From Spirosoma taeanense (GTDB lineage: Bacteria; Bacteroidota; Bacteroidia; Cytophagales; Spirosomataceae), in the NCBI RefSeq assembly GCF_013127955.1, contig NZ_CP053435.1, positions 3,695,001 to 3,759,000 on the forward strand: a DNA stretch of 64,000 bases. The letters are read 5' to 3'. The position numbers were made by a program, and so were the translations under genes. Shown in pieces: positions 18,443 through 27,434 of the stretch. Under the pieces are notes generated by a model, which was not told the DNA's origin, ran no database searches, and saw nothing but the letters and a program-made list of their open reading frames with translations. Position 1 is the first letter of the stretch. Each line of letters opens with the position of its first letter.

Positions 18443-20841
18443 CAGAACTTGAAGTTGTAGGTCAGCGACGGGAAAGTGGTGCCGAAAATTGACAGTTTGT
18501 AAGCGTCTTTATCGGCCCGGTTGTTGAGCCGGTAAAAGATCGAATACGCGTTTTTGTGCGCATAAACATTGTAAATGGCAAACACCCAGCTACTCTGATT
18601 GCGCTTTTTCAGCAGCGGATTCTGCTCAAACGTCATGGAAAAGTCGAGCCGGTGGTAGTCCGGAATCCGTTGCTGGTTCCGGTTGAGGTAAATCGGCACG
18701 TAGACGCCGTTGATGCGGGCGCGGGCATACGGCTGAGTCGTGGGGCGGCCGGTGCTGTACGTAAAATTCAGCGACATACTAAACCAGGTGGTCGGGCGGT
18801 AGGTGGCCAGCACGTTCAGCGTATGCGGCTTATCGTAGTTGGCCGGATACGCCCGCCCGTTGTTCACCCGCTCTTCGGTGTAGGGACTATCCATGATGAG
18901 GAACGTCCGGGCATAGGTATAACTCGCAAAGCCAGTCCAGTATCCTTTGTTTTTCCGCAGTAAACCTTCAAACCCATACGCCTGTCCGCGACCCTGCACA
19001 ATCTGCGTTTCAACGATCGGCGCCAGCTGCAGCTCGGCTCCGTCGCGATAGTCGATGGCGTTGGTTATGGTTTTATAATACACCTCCGCTGAAGCCTCAA
19101 TGGCGTTGTTGGGCGTATTGCGGAAATAGCCCAGTGACCACTGGTCGGCAATGGTTGGCTTTGTATAGATGTCGCTCAGGTGCCAGCGCGACGTAGGCAG
19201 GGCGGCTGTTGTATTCGTAATCTGCTGGATGTACTGACGCAGTCGGCTGTAGCCGGCCTTGACGGATTTACCTTCGCCAAGCGACCAGCGAACCGCCAGC
19301 CGGGGCTCCAGGCCACCCATGGAGTGATAGATACCCCGGTTGTGCTCCCGAACCGACACGACCGTTTCATCCTCACGCGGGGCGTTTTCCCGATAGGTCC
19401 GCACCGTTGCGGGGCCGCGGTTCAGCAAGGTCGAGTAGCGCAGACCAGCCAGCACCGATACGTCGGTATTGACTTTCCATTCATCCTGCACGTAAGCCGC
19501 CAGTTCATAAGCTCGTTCGCGGGGCAGATCGACCGGCAACACGTTGGAGAACGGACCGACCGTTCGGGTATTGGGCTGAATTAGGTAATCAATAACGCTC
19601 AGGCCTGCCTGCCACTGATGGGTTTCGCTCGGCGTGTAGGTCAGATCACTCTTGATCTGCCGATGCCAGACGCCCGACTTCAGCTGGAAGGCATTGGCCG
19701 AATCGGGCGCGGACAGGTCGGCCCGGTACCGGCTCAGAATAACCGACGTCGCCACGTTTATCTGCTTATTGACGAAATAATTCCAGCGGAGTACGCTGTT
19801 GGCGGTCTGGTAATTAAACTGCGTCGACGATGCGTTGATCTCCTGCCCCGACAGCGAATCGGACGCCAGCTTGAACACGTCCGTGCTGACGTAACCCGTC
19901 AGCGTAAAGGTGTGCTGCTCGCTGGGCTGGTACTTGAGCTTCGCCGTCAGGTCATAGAAATTGGCTTTTGTGCCCCGCAGGTTGGGCGGTGCCAGCTTGA
20001 ACAGGAAATCGTTGAACGATCCCCGCGCAGCCGCCAGAAACGACAGCTTGTTTTTGATGATTGGCCCTTCGACGCCCAGCCGGCTCGAAATAATCCCGAT
20101 GCCGCCGTTAATGCCCCATTTGTCGGCATCCGGCTCCCGGATTTTCACGTCCAGCACCGACGACGCCCGACCACCATAGGCAGCCGCGATTCCGCCCCGG
20201 TTGAGCGTTACGTCGCGCACGACATCGGGGTTGAAGACTGAGAAAAAGCCCATCAGGTGGCTTGAATTAAACACCGGCGCGTCGTCGAACAGAATCAGGT
20301 TCTGATCGGCGCTGCCGCCCCGCACGTTGAAGCCCGGCGCGCCCTCACCCACCGTCGTTACGCCCGGCAGCAGGAGCAGACTGCGAACGACGTCTATTTC
20401 GCCCAGCAGCGGTGGAATACGCCGGATGCTGCGGATGGTCAGCTGCGAAACGCCAATTTCAACCTTGCGGACGTTCCGGTCAGGCGTTTCGCTCGTTACG
20501 ACCACTTCTTCCAGGTCCTTGGCGTCGTCCTGCATTTTGATTTCCCGAAGCAACAGTTTCTGGAGCGAAATTGTATCCAGCGTAGGCCGGTAACCTACGT
20601 GCGTAAACTTCAGCACGTACTCGCCGGGGGGCAGGGTCACAATGAAATAGCCGTCTTTGGCCGTAACGTAACCCTTCGACACGTTCAGCACGACAATGTT
20701 TACGCCCTGAATTGGCCGACCGGTCCTGGCGTCGCGAACGTAACCCGTAACGGGATATGTTAGACCGGCTGGCTTAGTTTGTTGTGCCAGCGCTCCGCTA
20801 AACAGACCAACGGTTAAAGCCAGTAGACAGAAGAATCGCAT
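18442..20841 (-). CDS. TonB-dependent receptor with carboxypeptidase-like domain
   Basis: A 799-aa outer-membrane receptor. The signal peptide is at residues 1 to about 19. Then comes a carboxypeptidase-like regulatory domain (VTGYVRDARTGRPIQGVN), a plug domain (LLLLPGVTTVGEGAPGFNVR) and a beta-barrel ending in Phe-Lys-Phe. No SusD-like lipoprotein follows; the partner is the overlapping DUF4249 gene. The ligand is not evident. Length and domain order are normal for the DUF4249-linked receptor group. The leader contains a 10-nt direct repeat just before the start codon. Confidence 0.93.
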   Translation of the reverse strand: MRFFCLLALTVGLFSGALAQQTKPAGLTYPVTGYVRDARTGRPIQGVNIVVLNVSKGYVTAKDGYFIVTLPPGEYVLKFTHVGYRPTLDTISLQKLLLREIKMQDDAKDLEEVVVTSETPDRNVRKVEIGVSQLTIRSIRRIPPLLGEIDVVRSLLLLPGVTTVGEGAPGFNVRGGSADQNLILFDDAPVFNSSHLMGFFSVFNPDVVRDVTLNRGGIAAAYGGRASSVLDVKIREPDADKWGINGGIGIISSRLGVEGPIIKNKLSFLAAARGSFNDFLFKLAPPNLRGTKANFYDLTAKLKYQPSEQHTFTLTGYVSTDVFKLASDSLSGQEINASSTQFNYQTANSVLRWNYFVNKQINVATSVILSRYRADLSAPDSANAFQLKSGVWHRQIKSDLTYTPSETHQWQAGLSVIDYLIQPNTRTVGPFSNVLPVDLPRERAYELAAYVQDEWKVNTDVSVLAGLRYSTLLNRGPATVRTYRENAPREDETVVSVREHNRGIYHSMGGLEPRLAVRWSLGEGKSVKAGYSRLRQYIQQITNTTAALPTSRWHLSDIYTKPTIADQWSLGYFRNTPNNAIEASAEVYYKTITNAIDYRDGAELQLAPIVETQIVQGRGQAYGFEGLLRKNKGYWTGFASYTYARTFLIMDSPYTEERVNNGRAYPANYDKPHTLNVLATYRPTTWFSMSLNFTYSTGRPTTQPYARARINGVYVPIYLNRNQQRIPDYHRLDFSMTFEQNPLLKKRNQSSWVFAIYNVYAHKNAYSIFYRLNNRADKDAYKLSIFGTTFPSLTYNFKF

Positions 20842-20844
20842 AAG

Positions 20845-20870
20845 AAGGTTCAGGAAGCATAAGGTTCAGG
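20845..20870 (-). promoter_or_regulatory. Direct repeat in the leader of the TonB receptor gene
   Basis: The 10-mer CCTGAACCTT (minus strand) occurs at 20861-20870 and again at 20845-20854, 16 nt apart and ending 3 nt before the ATG at 20841. An ATG in another frame at 20860 would begin a short ORF of about 20 codons overlapping the start. The spacing could suit a binding site or a translational control element. Confidence 0.4.
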
Positions 20871-20970
20871 GCCGACGATTCACGTCGTTGTCTCCGGCAA
20901 CGGTATGCGGATGCTGTCTACTACGCTTGGAATGAGCATAATGTTGCCAAAAGAGAAAAGCACAAATACG

Positions 20971-22677
20971 TTATTTCTTCCCTATCCGGCTCCGTCTCTG
21001 CGTCAAATATTTCGTCATCTCTTCCAAGGACAAGGCGTTGAAGGTCATTTCCTTCGTCAATCCCCCTTTGCGTCCAGTCGCCACGCCATAGTGCATATCC
21101 AGCAGACCACCGAAATCATGAGCGTCGGGGTTGATACTGAGCATCACCCCCTGCTGCATGGCGTAGTTAATCCAGCGCCAGTCGATGTCGAGCCGGTAGG
21201 GACTGGCGTTGATCTCAATGACTACGTTATGCTGGGCACAGGCATCGATAATGGCCCGGTGATCGATTGGGTAGCCTTCGCGCGCCAGCAGCAGACGGCC
21301 GGTCGGGTGGCCGAGAATGGTCGTATATGGATTCTCAATAGCGCGTAGCAGCCGGGTGGTGGCTTTTTCGAGCGACATCGTGAGCGTCTGATGCACCGAT
21401 GCCACGACATAATCAAACGTAGCGAGCGTCTCGTTGTCGTAATCCAGCGAACCGTCGCTCAGGATATCGGATTCGATTCCTTTAAAGATTCGAAAGCTGT
21501 CTCCGAAACCGGCGTTAAGCTGATCAATCTCTATCTGCTGCGCCCGAACCCGCTCGGCGTCGAGGCCGTTGGCGTAGGAAGCCGTTTTCGAATGGTCGGC
21601 AATACCGAAATACGTCAGGCCCAGTTCGCGACAGTACGCGGCCATATCGGCCACCGACTGCTTGCCGTCCGACCAGGTGCTGTGGTTGTGGAGCGTACCT
21701 CGCAGGTCATCCCAGGTCACGAGCTGGTCATTCCGGTACCGGCCCGCCCAGCGAAAGGCGAAATCGTCTTCCCGCATTTCGGGCACGATGAACGGCAGAC
21801 CAGCCCGTTGGTAGATGGCTTCCTCGGCTGTGTCGGGACTGGTATAAGCAACCTGCAGCAGCGACTGCCCCCCTGTGCCGACCTGCTGCAGATGGGGCTC
21901 GGCGGCCGTATGAATGAACAGTTGCCGGTCAATCTGCTCGGCCGGGAAAAGCAGCAACTCAACCTGCACGTCGAAATTCTGCAACTGTCCCCGCCACGCA
22001 AACGGCGAGGAAATTTGTTCGTCTGACTCCAGAGATGGCAAACCGTTCAGCGTCAGCATAGCGGAAACCGGATCGCTGGTCTGCACCAGCAGTTGTACCG
22101 TATCCACCTCCTGCGCCTTTCGTCGCACCTGCCCGCTGATCTCAACCCGCTCAAAGTGCCTGGTCAGTTCGTCGTGCAGCAGGTTGGCAATCATAGCGGC
22201 TTTGTCCATCCGAACCTTGCCTTTCTGCTCCTGCAGAAACTCTAGAGCCGCCAGAATCTTGTCCTGAGTGGCTTTGCCGAAGCCCTTGATCTGGGCTACT
22301 CTCCCCTCTTCACAGGCCTGTTGCAGTTCGTTGAGGTTGTCAATACCCAGTTCGCGCCAGAGCGTGCCGATTTTCTTCACGCCCAACCCCTTAATGCGGA
22401 ACATATCCATTACGCCCGACGGCGTCTGGGCCAGCAGATCGTCGAGCTCGGTCAGGCGACCAGTTTCGGCAATTTCCCGGATTTTATACGCGACTGATTT
22501 ACCAACCCCTGGCAGTTTGATCAACTCCTCGGCGGGCAGATTCGCCAGGTCGGCGGTAGACTTGTCCAAATTGAAAGCGGCCGAGCTAAAAGCCCGCGTT
22601 TTGAAGGTGTCGTACTCGTGGAGTTCCATCAACCGGCCCGTCAGTTCGAGCAGGTCAACGATTTCAGAATTGGTCAT
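20971..22677 (-). CDS. PolX-type helix-hairpin-helix / PHP protein, polymerase site degraded
   Basis: A 568-aa protein with the domain order of bacterial PolX: N-terminal 8-kDa-like and HhH segments (LPGVGKSVAYKI, IKGLGVKKIG), a palm-like region, and a C-terminal PHP domain. The PHP metal site looks complete: HNH at 320-322, Asp327, IADHS, ESD, SVH, GHP, EINAS and PDAH. The palm is not: where active enzymes have GSxRR followed by D-x-D, this one reads GQVRR (172-176) and VDTVQ (181-185), and the third Asp position is Glu (about 230). It is therefore probably a nuclease or phosphoesterase in DNA repair with no nucleotidyl transfer. The ATG at 22677 fits the family N-terminus. Confidence 0.88.
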   Translation of the reverse strand: MTNSEIVDLLELTGRLMELHEYDTFKTRAFSSAAFNLDKSTADLANLPAEELIKLPGVGKSVAYKIREIAETGRLTELDDLLAQTPSGVMDMFRIKGLGVKKIGTLWRELGIDNLNELQQACEEGRVAQIKGFGKATQDKILAALEFLQEQKGKVRMDKAAMIANLLHDELTRHFERVEISGQVRRKAQEVDTVQLLVQTSDPVSAMLTLNGLPSLESDEQISSPFAWRGQLQNFDVQVELLLFPAEQIDRQLFIHTAAEPHLQQVGTGGQSLLQVAYTSPDTAEEAIYQRAGLPFIVPEMREDDFAFRWAGRYRNDQLVTWDDLRGTLHNHSTWSDGKQSVADMAAYCRELGLTYFGIADHSKTASYANGLDAERVRAQQIEIDQLNAGFGDSFRIFKGIESDILSDGSLDYDNETLATFDYVVASVHQTLTMSLEKATTRLLRAIENPYTTILGHPTGRLLLAREGYPIDHRAIIDACAQHNVVIEINASPYRLDIDWRWINYAMQQGVMLSINPDAHDFGGLLDMHYGVATGRKGGLTKEMTFNALSLEEMTKYLTQRRSRIGKK

Positions 22678-22808
22678 GCAAAAAAGAACATTTGTCCTGC
22701 AAATTAGGCAATTGGTCGGAATCTGATGGTAAGCCGGCGATCGAGCCAATTACCTTTAGTTCATCAAAGACAAAAACCCTTACGAAACGGCTTCATTGCA
22801 CTAATAAC

Positions 22809-23111
22809 ATGCAAAACTCATCGCTTACCTCCGAACGTGATCCGTATCTCTGGAAACAGGCCAAAGCCCACGTTGGCTTTAAGATGCATCTGCGCACTTA
22901 CCTGTTGATCAATGCGGGTTTATGGCTGATCTGGGCCTTTACGTCGTTTTTTATCTTTCGTGACGCGAGCCGGACGCTGTTCCCCTGGCCGTTGTTTGCT
23001 ACCCTTGGCTGGGGCATCGGCTTAACGTCGCACTATTTCGGCGTTTATCGGTCCGGCAATGAGAAAAGCATGATTGAACAGGAGTACCAGAAACTGATCA
23101 ATCAACGCTAA
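22809..23111 (+). CDS. 2TM-domain membrane protein
   Basis: A 100-aa protein with a hydrophilic N-terminus (ERDPYLWKQAKAHVGFKMHL) followed by two membrane helices (about residues 30-50 and 57-75) and a charged tail. This is the layout of the Bacteroidota 2TM domain, also found fused to histidine kinases of the LytS type. Alone, its role is unknown. The start is the ATG at 22809, which begins a typical family N-terminus. It is divergent from the PolX gene. Confidence 0.78.
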   Translation: MQNSSLTSERDPYLWKQAKAHVGFKMHLRTYLLINAGLWLIWAFTSFFIFRDASRTLFPWPLFATLGWGIGLTSHYFGVYRSGNEKSMIEQEYQKLINQR

Positions 23112-23228
23112 AGCAGAGCTTGCTGTTGGGGCCGTACGCTCCCTTAATGCAACACTTTCGCGAACAGAACGTCAACCGAATAGGCCGCGTTCATTTACAG
23201 CAGATAGCAAACCTGGCCGGTTTCGGGC

Positions 23229-23756
23229 ATGAATACCATTTTGCATTCACCCGTTAGCGTTGTTCATCTGATCGCTGCGCTGACGGCCATGATAACGGGA
23301 ACCGCCGTTTTACTGACGCGTAAAGGAACGCTCAGCCACCGGCGCACGGGGCGTATCTATGTCGTCAGCATGATGGTTCTGCTGCTGACAGCTTTCCAGA
23401 TTTACTACCTGTTTGGGCGGTTCGGCGTTATTCACTGGGGCGCCGTCGGCAGCGTCGTAGCCCTGCTGGTCGGCATGGTTCCGATTGGGTTGCGGACTGT
23501 GTGGCCAGCCTGGCTGCGGTGGCATTACGTCGGGATGGGCGCGTCGGTAACGGGGCTTTATGCAGCCTTCGTAGTGGAAAGTACGTACCGATTTTTTTCC
23601 CCGGCTTATTTCTGGTGGGTCACGATGGGGTCAGCCAACGTTGTTTTTGTGCTGGGTGCCATATTACTGTACCGGCACTGGACATTCCCGCCCAATCCTC
23701 AATCCCTGAGCCTGCGAGCGTCACTGGCTAATTACAGAAGCCAGCAATCGAGATAA
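23229..23756 (+). CDS. DUF2306-like membrane protein
   Basis: A 175-aa integral membrane protein with five or so hydrophobic helices. The segment LTRKGTLSHRRTGRIYVVSM resembles the His/Arg motif of DUF2306 proteins (H-R-x-x-G-R-x-Y), and a second His lies in WLRWHYVGMGASV. The His residues inside helices could bind a cofactor, but this is not shown. It is convergent with the pentapeptide-repeat gene with only 8 bp between the stop codons and no terminator hairpin. Confidence 0.65.
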   Translation: MNTILHSPVSVVHLIAALTAMITGTAVLLTRKGTLSHRRTGRIYVVSMMVLLLTAFQIYYLFGRFGVIHWGAVGSVVALLVGMVPIGLRTVWPAWLRWHYVGMGASVTGLYAAFVVESTYRFFSPAYFWWVTMGSANVVFVLGAILLYRHWTFPPNPQSLSLRASLANYRSQQSR

Positions 23757-23764
23757 TACGGTGA

Positions 23765-24331
23765 TTACTGCATTACGACCAGGTCATATTTTGTCAACAG
23801 ACCGGGTAAGCTGTACAGCGAGAACCGGGCCTTTTTCACCTTATTATCGTCCGGATCGATTGTCAGGTTATACGAGGTTGCGAAGTCGACCTGCGTCAGG
23901 TTGTTGTCTTCAAACCGAGCCAGCTCCAGGTTGCAGTTTTTGAACACCGTCGCGGTCAGGTCACATTTCAGAAAGTGCGCTTCCTTAAGTGAGCAGTCCG
24001 TAAAGTTAGCTTTCCGGAGCTTTCGATTCAGAAAAACGGTGTAGTCCAGTTGGCAGTCCTGAAAATTCGTATGAAAGCCAAAAGCATCACAAACGCCAAA
24101 ATCGACATGAAGCAGCCGGCAGGCCGTAAACTGAACATCGTAGAGTTTGGTATTTTTCAGCTCTACGCCCGTTAAGTTGCAATCCTCGAAACGACAGTCC
24201 ACGAAACTCGATCCGGTCAAAGCCGTTCGCGTCAGATCCAGTTTCCGGAACTGGCATTGTTCAAAGGCGTGACCGTGCCACGACGCCACCGGCTCGCCCG
24301 ACGAACTGAAGACCTGCCTGTAATATTCCAT
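23765..24331 (-). CDS. Pentapeptide-repeat protein
   Basis: A 188-aa protein made almost wholly of A(D/N)LxX-type pentapeptide repeats (for example CQFRKLDLTRTALTGSSF and CNLELARFEDNNLTQVDF). These fold as a right-handed quadrilateral beta-helix. Some relatives such as Qnr and MfpA shield topoisomerase from quinolones, but this sequence gives no sign of that role. It begins 10 bp after the stop of thyA, so it is very likely in the thyA transcript. Function unknown. Confidence 0.85.
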   Translation of the reverse strand: MEYYRQVFSSSGEPVASWHGHAFEQCQFRKLDLTRTALTGSSFVDCRFEDCNLTGVELKNTKLYDVQFTACRLLHVDFGVCDAFGFHTNFQDCQLDYTVFLNRKLRKANFTDCSLKEAHFLKCDLTATVFKNCNLELARFEDNNLTQVDFATSYNLTIDPDDNKVKKARFSLYSLPGLLTKYDLVVMQ

Positions 24332-24341
24332 GCGTTTCCAG

Positions 24342-25136
24342 CTATACGGCTACGGGGGCTTTGATGGCCGGATGTGGATCGTAGTTTTCGAGCGTAAAAT
24401 CGTCGTACGTAAAGTCGAAAACCGACTGGACAGCTGGATTCAGGCGCATCGTTGGTAACGGGCGGGGCTGGCGGGCTAGCTGCGTCTCAACCTGCTCCAG
24501 ATGATTCAGATACAGGTGCGTGTCGCCCCCCGTCCAGATAAACTCATGGGCTTCGTAGCCGCATTCCTGCGCAATCATCATGGTCAGCAGGGCATACGAG
24601 GCAATATTGAACGGTACGCCCAGAAACACGTCGGCGCTCCGCTGGTAAAGCTGACAGGACAGCTTGCCGTCGGCTACGTAGAACTGCATCAGCAGGTGGC
24701 AGGGCGGCAGCGCCATATTCGGTACGTCGGCGGGGTTCCAGGCCGAAATAATCATCCGGCGCGAATCGGGGCTTCGCTTTAACTGGTTCAATACATCCTG
24801 CAACTGGTCAATCACGCGCCCGTCGGGCGCGGCCCAGCTTCGCCACTGTTTGCCATACACCGGACCCAGGTCGCCGTTTTCATCGGCCCACTCATCCCAG
24901 ATACTCACCCCATTGTCTTTCAAATACTTGATATTCGTATCTCCTTTGATAAACCACAACAATTCGTGGATAATCGAGCGGGTATGGACTTTTTTGGTGG
25001 TCAGTAACGGAAAGCCCTCCTGCAGGTTGAAGCGCATCTGATAACCAAATACGCTGATCGTACCGGTGCCGGTTCGGTCGGTTTTACGGGTGCCGTTGGC
25101 CAGAATATGCCGGAGTAGGTCGTGGTATTGTTGCAT
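24342..25136 (-). CDS. thyA: Thymidylate synthase
   Basis: A 264-aa enzyme, the classic ThyA length, making dTMP from dUMP with methylenetetrahydrofolate in the cytosol. The catalytic cysteine is Cys146 in [28 protein letters not shown], the [11 protein letters not shown] phosphate-binding region and the C-terminal IKAPVAV are all present. The ATG at 25136 (MQQYHDLL) is chosen over one five codons upstream because it gives the canonical length. No dihydrofolate reductase gene is adjacent. It heads a short unit with the pentapeptide-repeat gene. Confidence 0.97.
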   Translation of the reverse strand: MQQYHDLLRHILANGTRKTDRTGTGTISVFGYQMRFNLQEGFPLLTTKKVHTRSIIHELLWFIKGDTNIKYLKDNGVSIWDEWADENGDLGPVYGKQWRSWAAPDGRVIDQLQDVLNQLKRSPDSRRMIISAWNPADVPNMALPPCHLLMQFYVADGKLSCQLYQRSADVFLGVPFNIASYALLTMMIAQECGYEAHEFIWTGGDTHLYLNHLEQVETQLARQPRPLPTMRLNPAVQSVFDFTYDDFTLENYDPHPAIKAPVAV

Positions 25137-25155
25137 GGGGCAAAGAAACAAAAAA

Positions 25156-25177
25156 GGCGTCTCTTTTAGGAGACGCC
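25156..25177 (-). terminator. Terminator after the OsmC-family gene
   Basis: GGCGTCTC (25156-25163) pairs with GAGACGCC (25170-25177). The A-run at 25150-25155 gives a T-tract on the minus strand. Confidence 0.85.
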
Positions 25178-25248
25178 AACGTAAGAACGCTTTATTTTCC
25201 CGCGACGGGTTATATCCCCCCCGCCCTGGCTATGCCGGAAGATGACCG

Positions 25249-25713
25249 TTACGGCTGAATCTCAAACGAGTACGTAATCTCAGTCGTTGGCCGGAACTGC
25301 GCCGTAGCTGAGCAGTATTTATCCATGGACAGATCAATCGCCCGCTTCACGCGGTTGGCGTCCAGCTGACCTTTCAGGAGGTAGGTGATATGAATCTTTT
25401 TAAATGGAGCCGGTGTAGCGCCCTTCTCCCGTAAGCCATCGACTGTCAGCCGGAAATCGTCGATGACCTGCTTCTGCTTTTGCAGGATCAGGATCACGTC
25501 GATAGCCGAGCAACCCGCCAGTCCCATCAGCAGCATCTCCATGGGCCGCGCTCCGGCATTGTGCCCGCCGATGTCGGTAGCCGCGTCAATATGCTGGGGT
25601 ATACCCGACTTCCCGACGGCTTCAAAATGGAAGGCATCGTCCACGCGTACGAGTTCAATCTGCATGGTATTAAATTCAGGAACGGCCTCAACCGGTTGTG
25701 AATCAAGCATCAT
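25249..25713 (-). CDS. OsmC-family peroxidase-like protein
   Basis: A 154-aa OsmC/Ohr-superfamily protein, small cytosolic thiol peroxidases that reduce organic hydroperoxides. The two redox cysteines are in GLAGCSAIDV (Cys68) and MDKYCSAT (Cys134), and the GARPMEMLLMGLAGC block is typical of the YhfA-like branch. The start is uncertain: ATG at 25713, or the inner ATG sixteen codons on (MQIELVRVDD), where family similarity begins. It ends with its own terminator before thyA. Confidence 0.88.
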   Translation of the reverse strand: MMLDSQPVEAVPEFNTMQIELVRVDDAFHFEAVGKSGIPQHIDAATDIGGHNAGARPMEMLLMGLAGCSAIDVILILQKQKQVIDDFRLTVDGLREKGATPAPFKKIHITYLLKGQLDANRVKRAIDLSMDKYCSATAQFRPTTEITYSFEIQP

Positions 25714-25772
25714 CTTTTTTGCGTTTATACCTAAGAGTTCGTATTTTCACCAGCCCAAACGTTTAACAGGCT

Positions 25773-26123
25773 ATGTCCGAAAAATTCACTGACGATATTT
25801 TCGATCTAAAAAACGATCGAAGGCTGAGCGTCTACCTATACCGGGCAGGCTTTGGTTGCTGGTTGCTTTACATAATTGCGGGCGCCCGGTTTATGCACTC
25901 GGTCAGCATGTACCGAACAGATTTTGGCGTGTTCTCGTTCTTTCTAATGGTGATGGGTTTATCGGCTTCCATGATTTATGATTACCACCATCATCCCATT
26001 GAATTTGAACAGAAGAAAAAATGGCTGGCTTTCAGCTATTTAGTCCTGGCCGGTCTGGTGTACTTCTTTATTCTGCATAACGAGCCCGTTTCTCTGCGGG
26101 TTTTTGGGCTGCATCTGTTCTGA
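25773..26123 (+). CDS. Hypothetical membrane protein
   Basis: A 116-aa protein that I do not recognise. A polar N-terminus (MSEKFTDDIFDLKNDRR) is followed by three hydrophobic helices at about residues 24-43, 50-68 and 85-103. A His-rich loop (YDYHHHPIEFEQKKK) lies between helices two and three and could bind metal, though this is only a guess. The gene is divergent from the OsmC gene with 59 bp between starts, so the two may share a control region. Confidence 0.6.
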   Translation: MSEKFTDDIFDLKNDRRLSVYLYRAGFGCWLLYIIAGARFMHSVSMYRTDFGVFSFFLMVMGLSASMIYDYHHHPIEFEQKKKWLAFSYLVLAGLVYFFILHNEPVSLRVFGLHLF

Positions 26124-26453
26124 CCGCTTCTGTCTAACTGTCCGGGCTTCGGTTCAGCAATTGTCATCTGAAAAAACCATCAACCTGTAAGGTTATCGGG
26201 TTTACGTTAAGGTTTGGCGACTAGGCTGCTCAGCCTGTCTTCGTCACGCCATACATTTTCCGACAGTTTAGCACTGCTCCTGCCAGTTGGTGCGCAATTT
26301 CGACGTTGGGTATTTCACAAATTTACGGGTTTAAACATTGTCGGACGAAGCGCGTTAACTTGCCTGAGGTTAACCGGCTAGCCTGCTTATACTTCTGGTT
26401 GTAAAGCCGGTATCAGCAAACCAGCCGCATTTTCGTTCACTCGCATTACACCT
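26124..26453. other. 330-bp gap upstream of the YihY gene
   Basis: No convincing ORF, RNA gene or T-tract terminator is visible. It holds two GTTAAC sites 15 nt apart near 26360 and a short AGGCTG/CAGCCT inverted repeat near 26223. It may contain the promoter of the downstream gene, but no clear TAnnTTTG box with a spaced TTG was found. Confidence 0.4.
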
Positions 26454-27392
26454 ATGCCTAGAATTACACCCAAAACATTCTGGTCTATACTGGTTGATAG
26501 TTATAATGGATTTACCGAAGACCGGGGTTTAAAGCTTAGCGCTGCCCTGGCGTATTACACGGTGTTTGCCTTAGCTCCCCTGCTGGTCATGATCATTGCG
26601 CTGGCCAGTGTTTTTTTTGGCGAAGAAGCCATTCAGGGGCAGATATTCTCGGAGATCAATGAACTGGTGGGCAATGAAGCCGCCCGGCAGATCCAGGAAA
26701 TGATTAAGCAGGTGCAGCTTTCGGGCAAAACCACGGTAGCGGTTGTCACCAGTGTGATTACCCTGCTGGTTGGCGCAACCAGTGTCTTTGTTGAAATTCA
26801 GGACTCTATCAATCTGATCTGGCGCGTAAAGGCCAAACCCAAGCGGGGCTGGGTAAAACTGCTGTGCGACCGGCTCCTGTCGTCTTCCCTGATCATCAGC
26901 CTGGGCTTTCTGCTGGTTGTTTCGCTGATCATCAACGGACTCATTCTGGCATTAAGCAACCGGCTTACGCTCTACCTGCCCAACATTACTGTCTTTCTGG
27001 TGAAACTGGTCAATCTGATCATCAGCCTCGGGGTTGTTACAACGTTGTTTGGGACCATCTTCAAGGTTCTGCCGGACGTAAAGATCAGCTGGCGCGACGT
27101 GCGCTGGGGAGCCATTTTTACGGCGATGATGTTTATGCTCGGGCGGTATCTGATCGGGCTTTATATCGAAACAACGGGCACGGGTTCAACCTACGGAGCC
27201 GCCGGTTCGCTGATTGTCATTCTGGTCTGGATCTACTACACAGCCGCAATTCTTTATTTCGGAGCGGAGTTTACGCAGGTCAACGCCGACAAAAATGGCC
27301 GACGCATACGCCCGGCCGAGTATGCGGTTTACGTAGAACGGCGCGAAGCCGAGCGGGTAGTTGATACACTGCCACCGGTACACAAGCAGTGA
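26454..27392 (+). CDS. YihY/virulence-factor BrkB family membrane protein
   Basis: A 312-aa inner-membrane protein with six hydrophobic helices, typical of YihY (once called RNase BN by mistake). The family mark DRGLKLSAALAYYTVFALAPL is at about residues 23-43. GAAGSLIVILVWIYYTAAILYFGAEFTQV is the conserved C-terminal helix pair. The tail is charged and cytosolic. Function is unknown; roles in envelope or transport have been proposed. It is a single gene convergent with the siroheme enzyme. Confidence 0.9.
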   Translation: MPRITPKTFWSILVDSYNGFTEDRGLKLSAALAYYTVFALAPLLVMIIALASVFFGEEAIQGQIFSEINELVGNEAARQIQEMIKQVQLSGKTTVAVVTSVITLLVGATSVFVEIQDSINLIWRVKAKPKRGWVKLLCDRLLSSSLIISLGFLLVVSLIINGLILALSNRLTLYLPNITVFLVKLVNLIISLGVVTTLFGTIFKVLPDVKISWRDVRWGAIFTAMMFMLGRYLIGLYIETTGTGSTYGAAGSLIVILVWIYYTAAILYFGAEFTQVNADKNGRRIRPAEYAVYVERREAERVVDTLPPVHKQ

Positions 27393-27434
27393 AAAACCGT
27401 AGTCGGCCGACGGCCCGTCAATGGCCGTTGCGAC

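Noticed and set aside
22678..22749. 24-codon extension of the PolX gene
   Set aside because: The family N-terminus starts at the ATG at 22677; the extension has no similarity to the domain.
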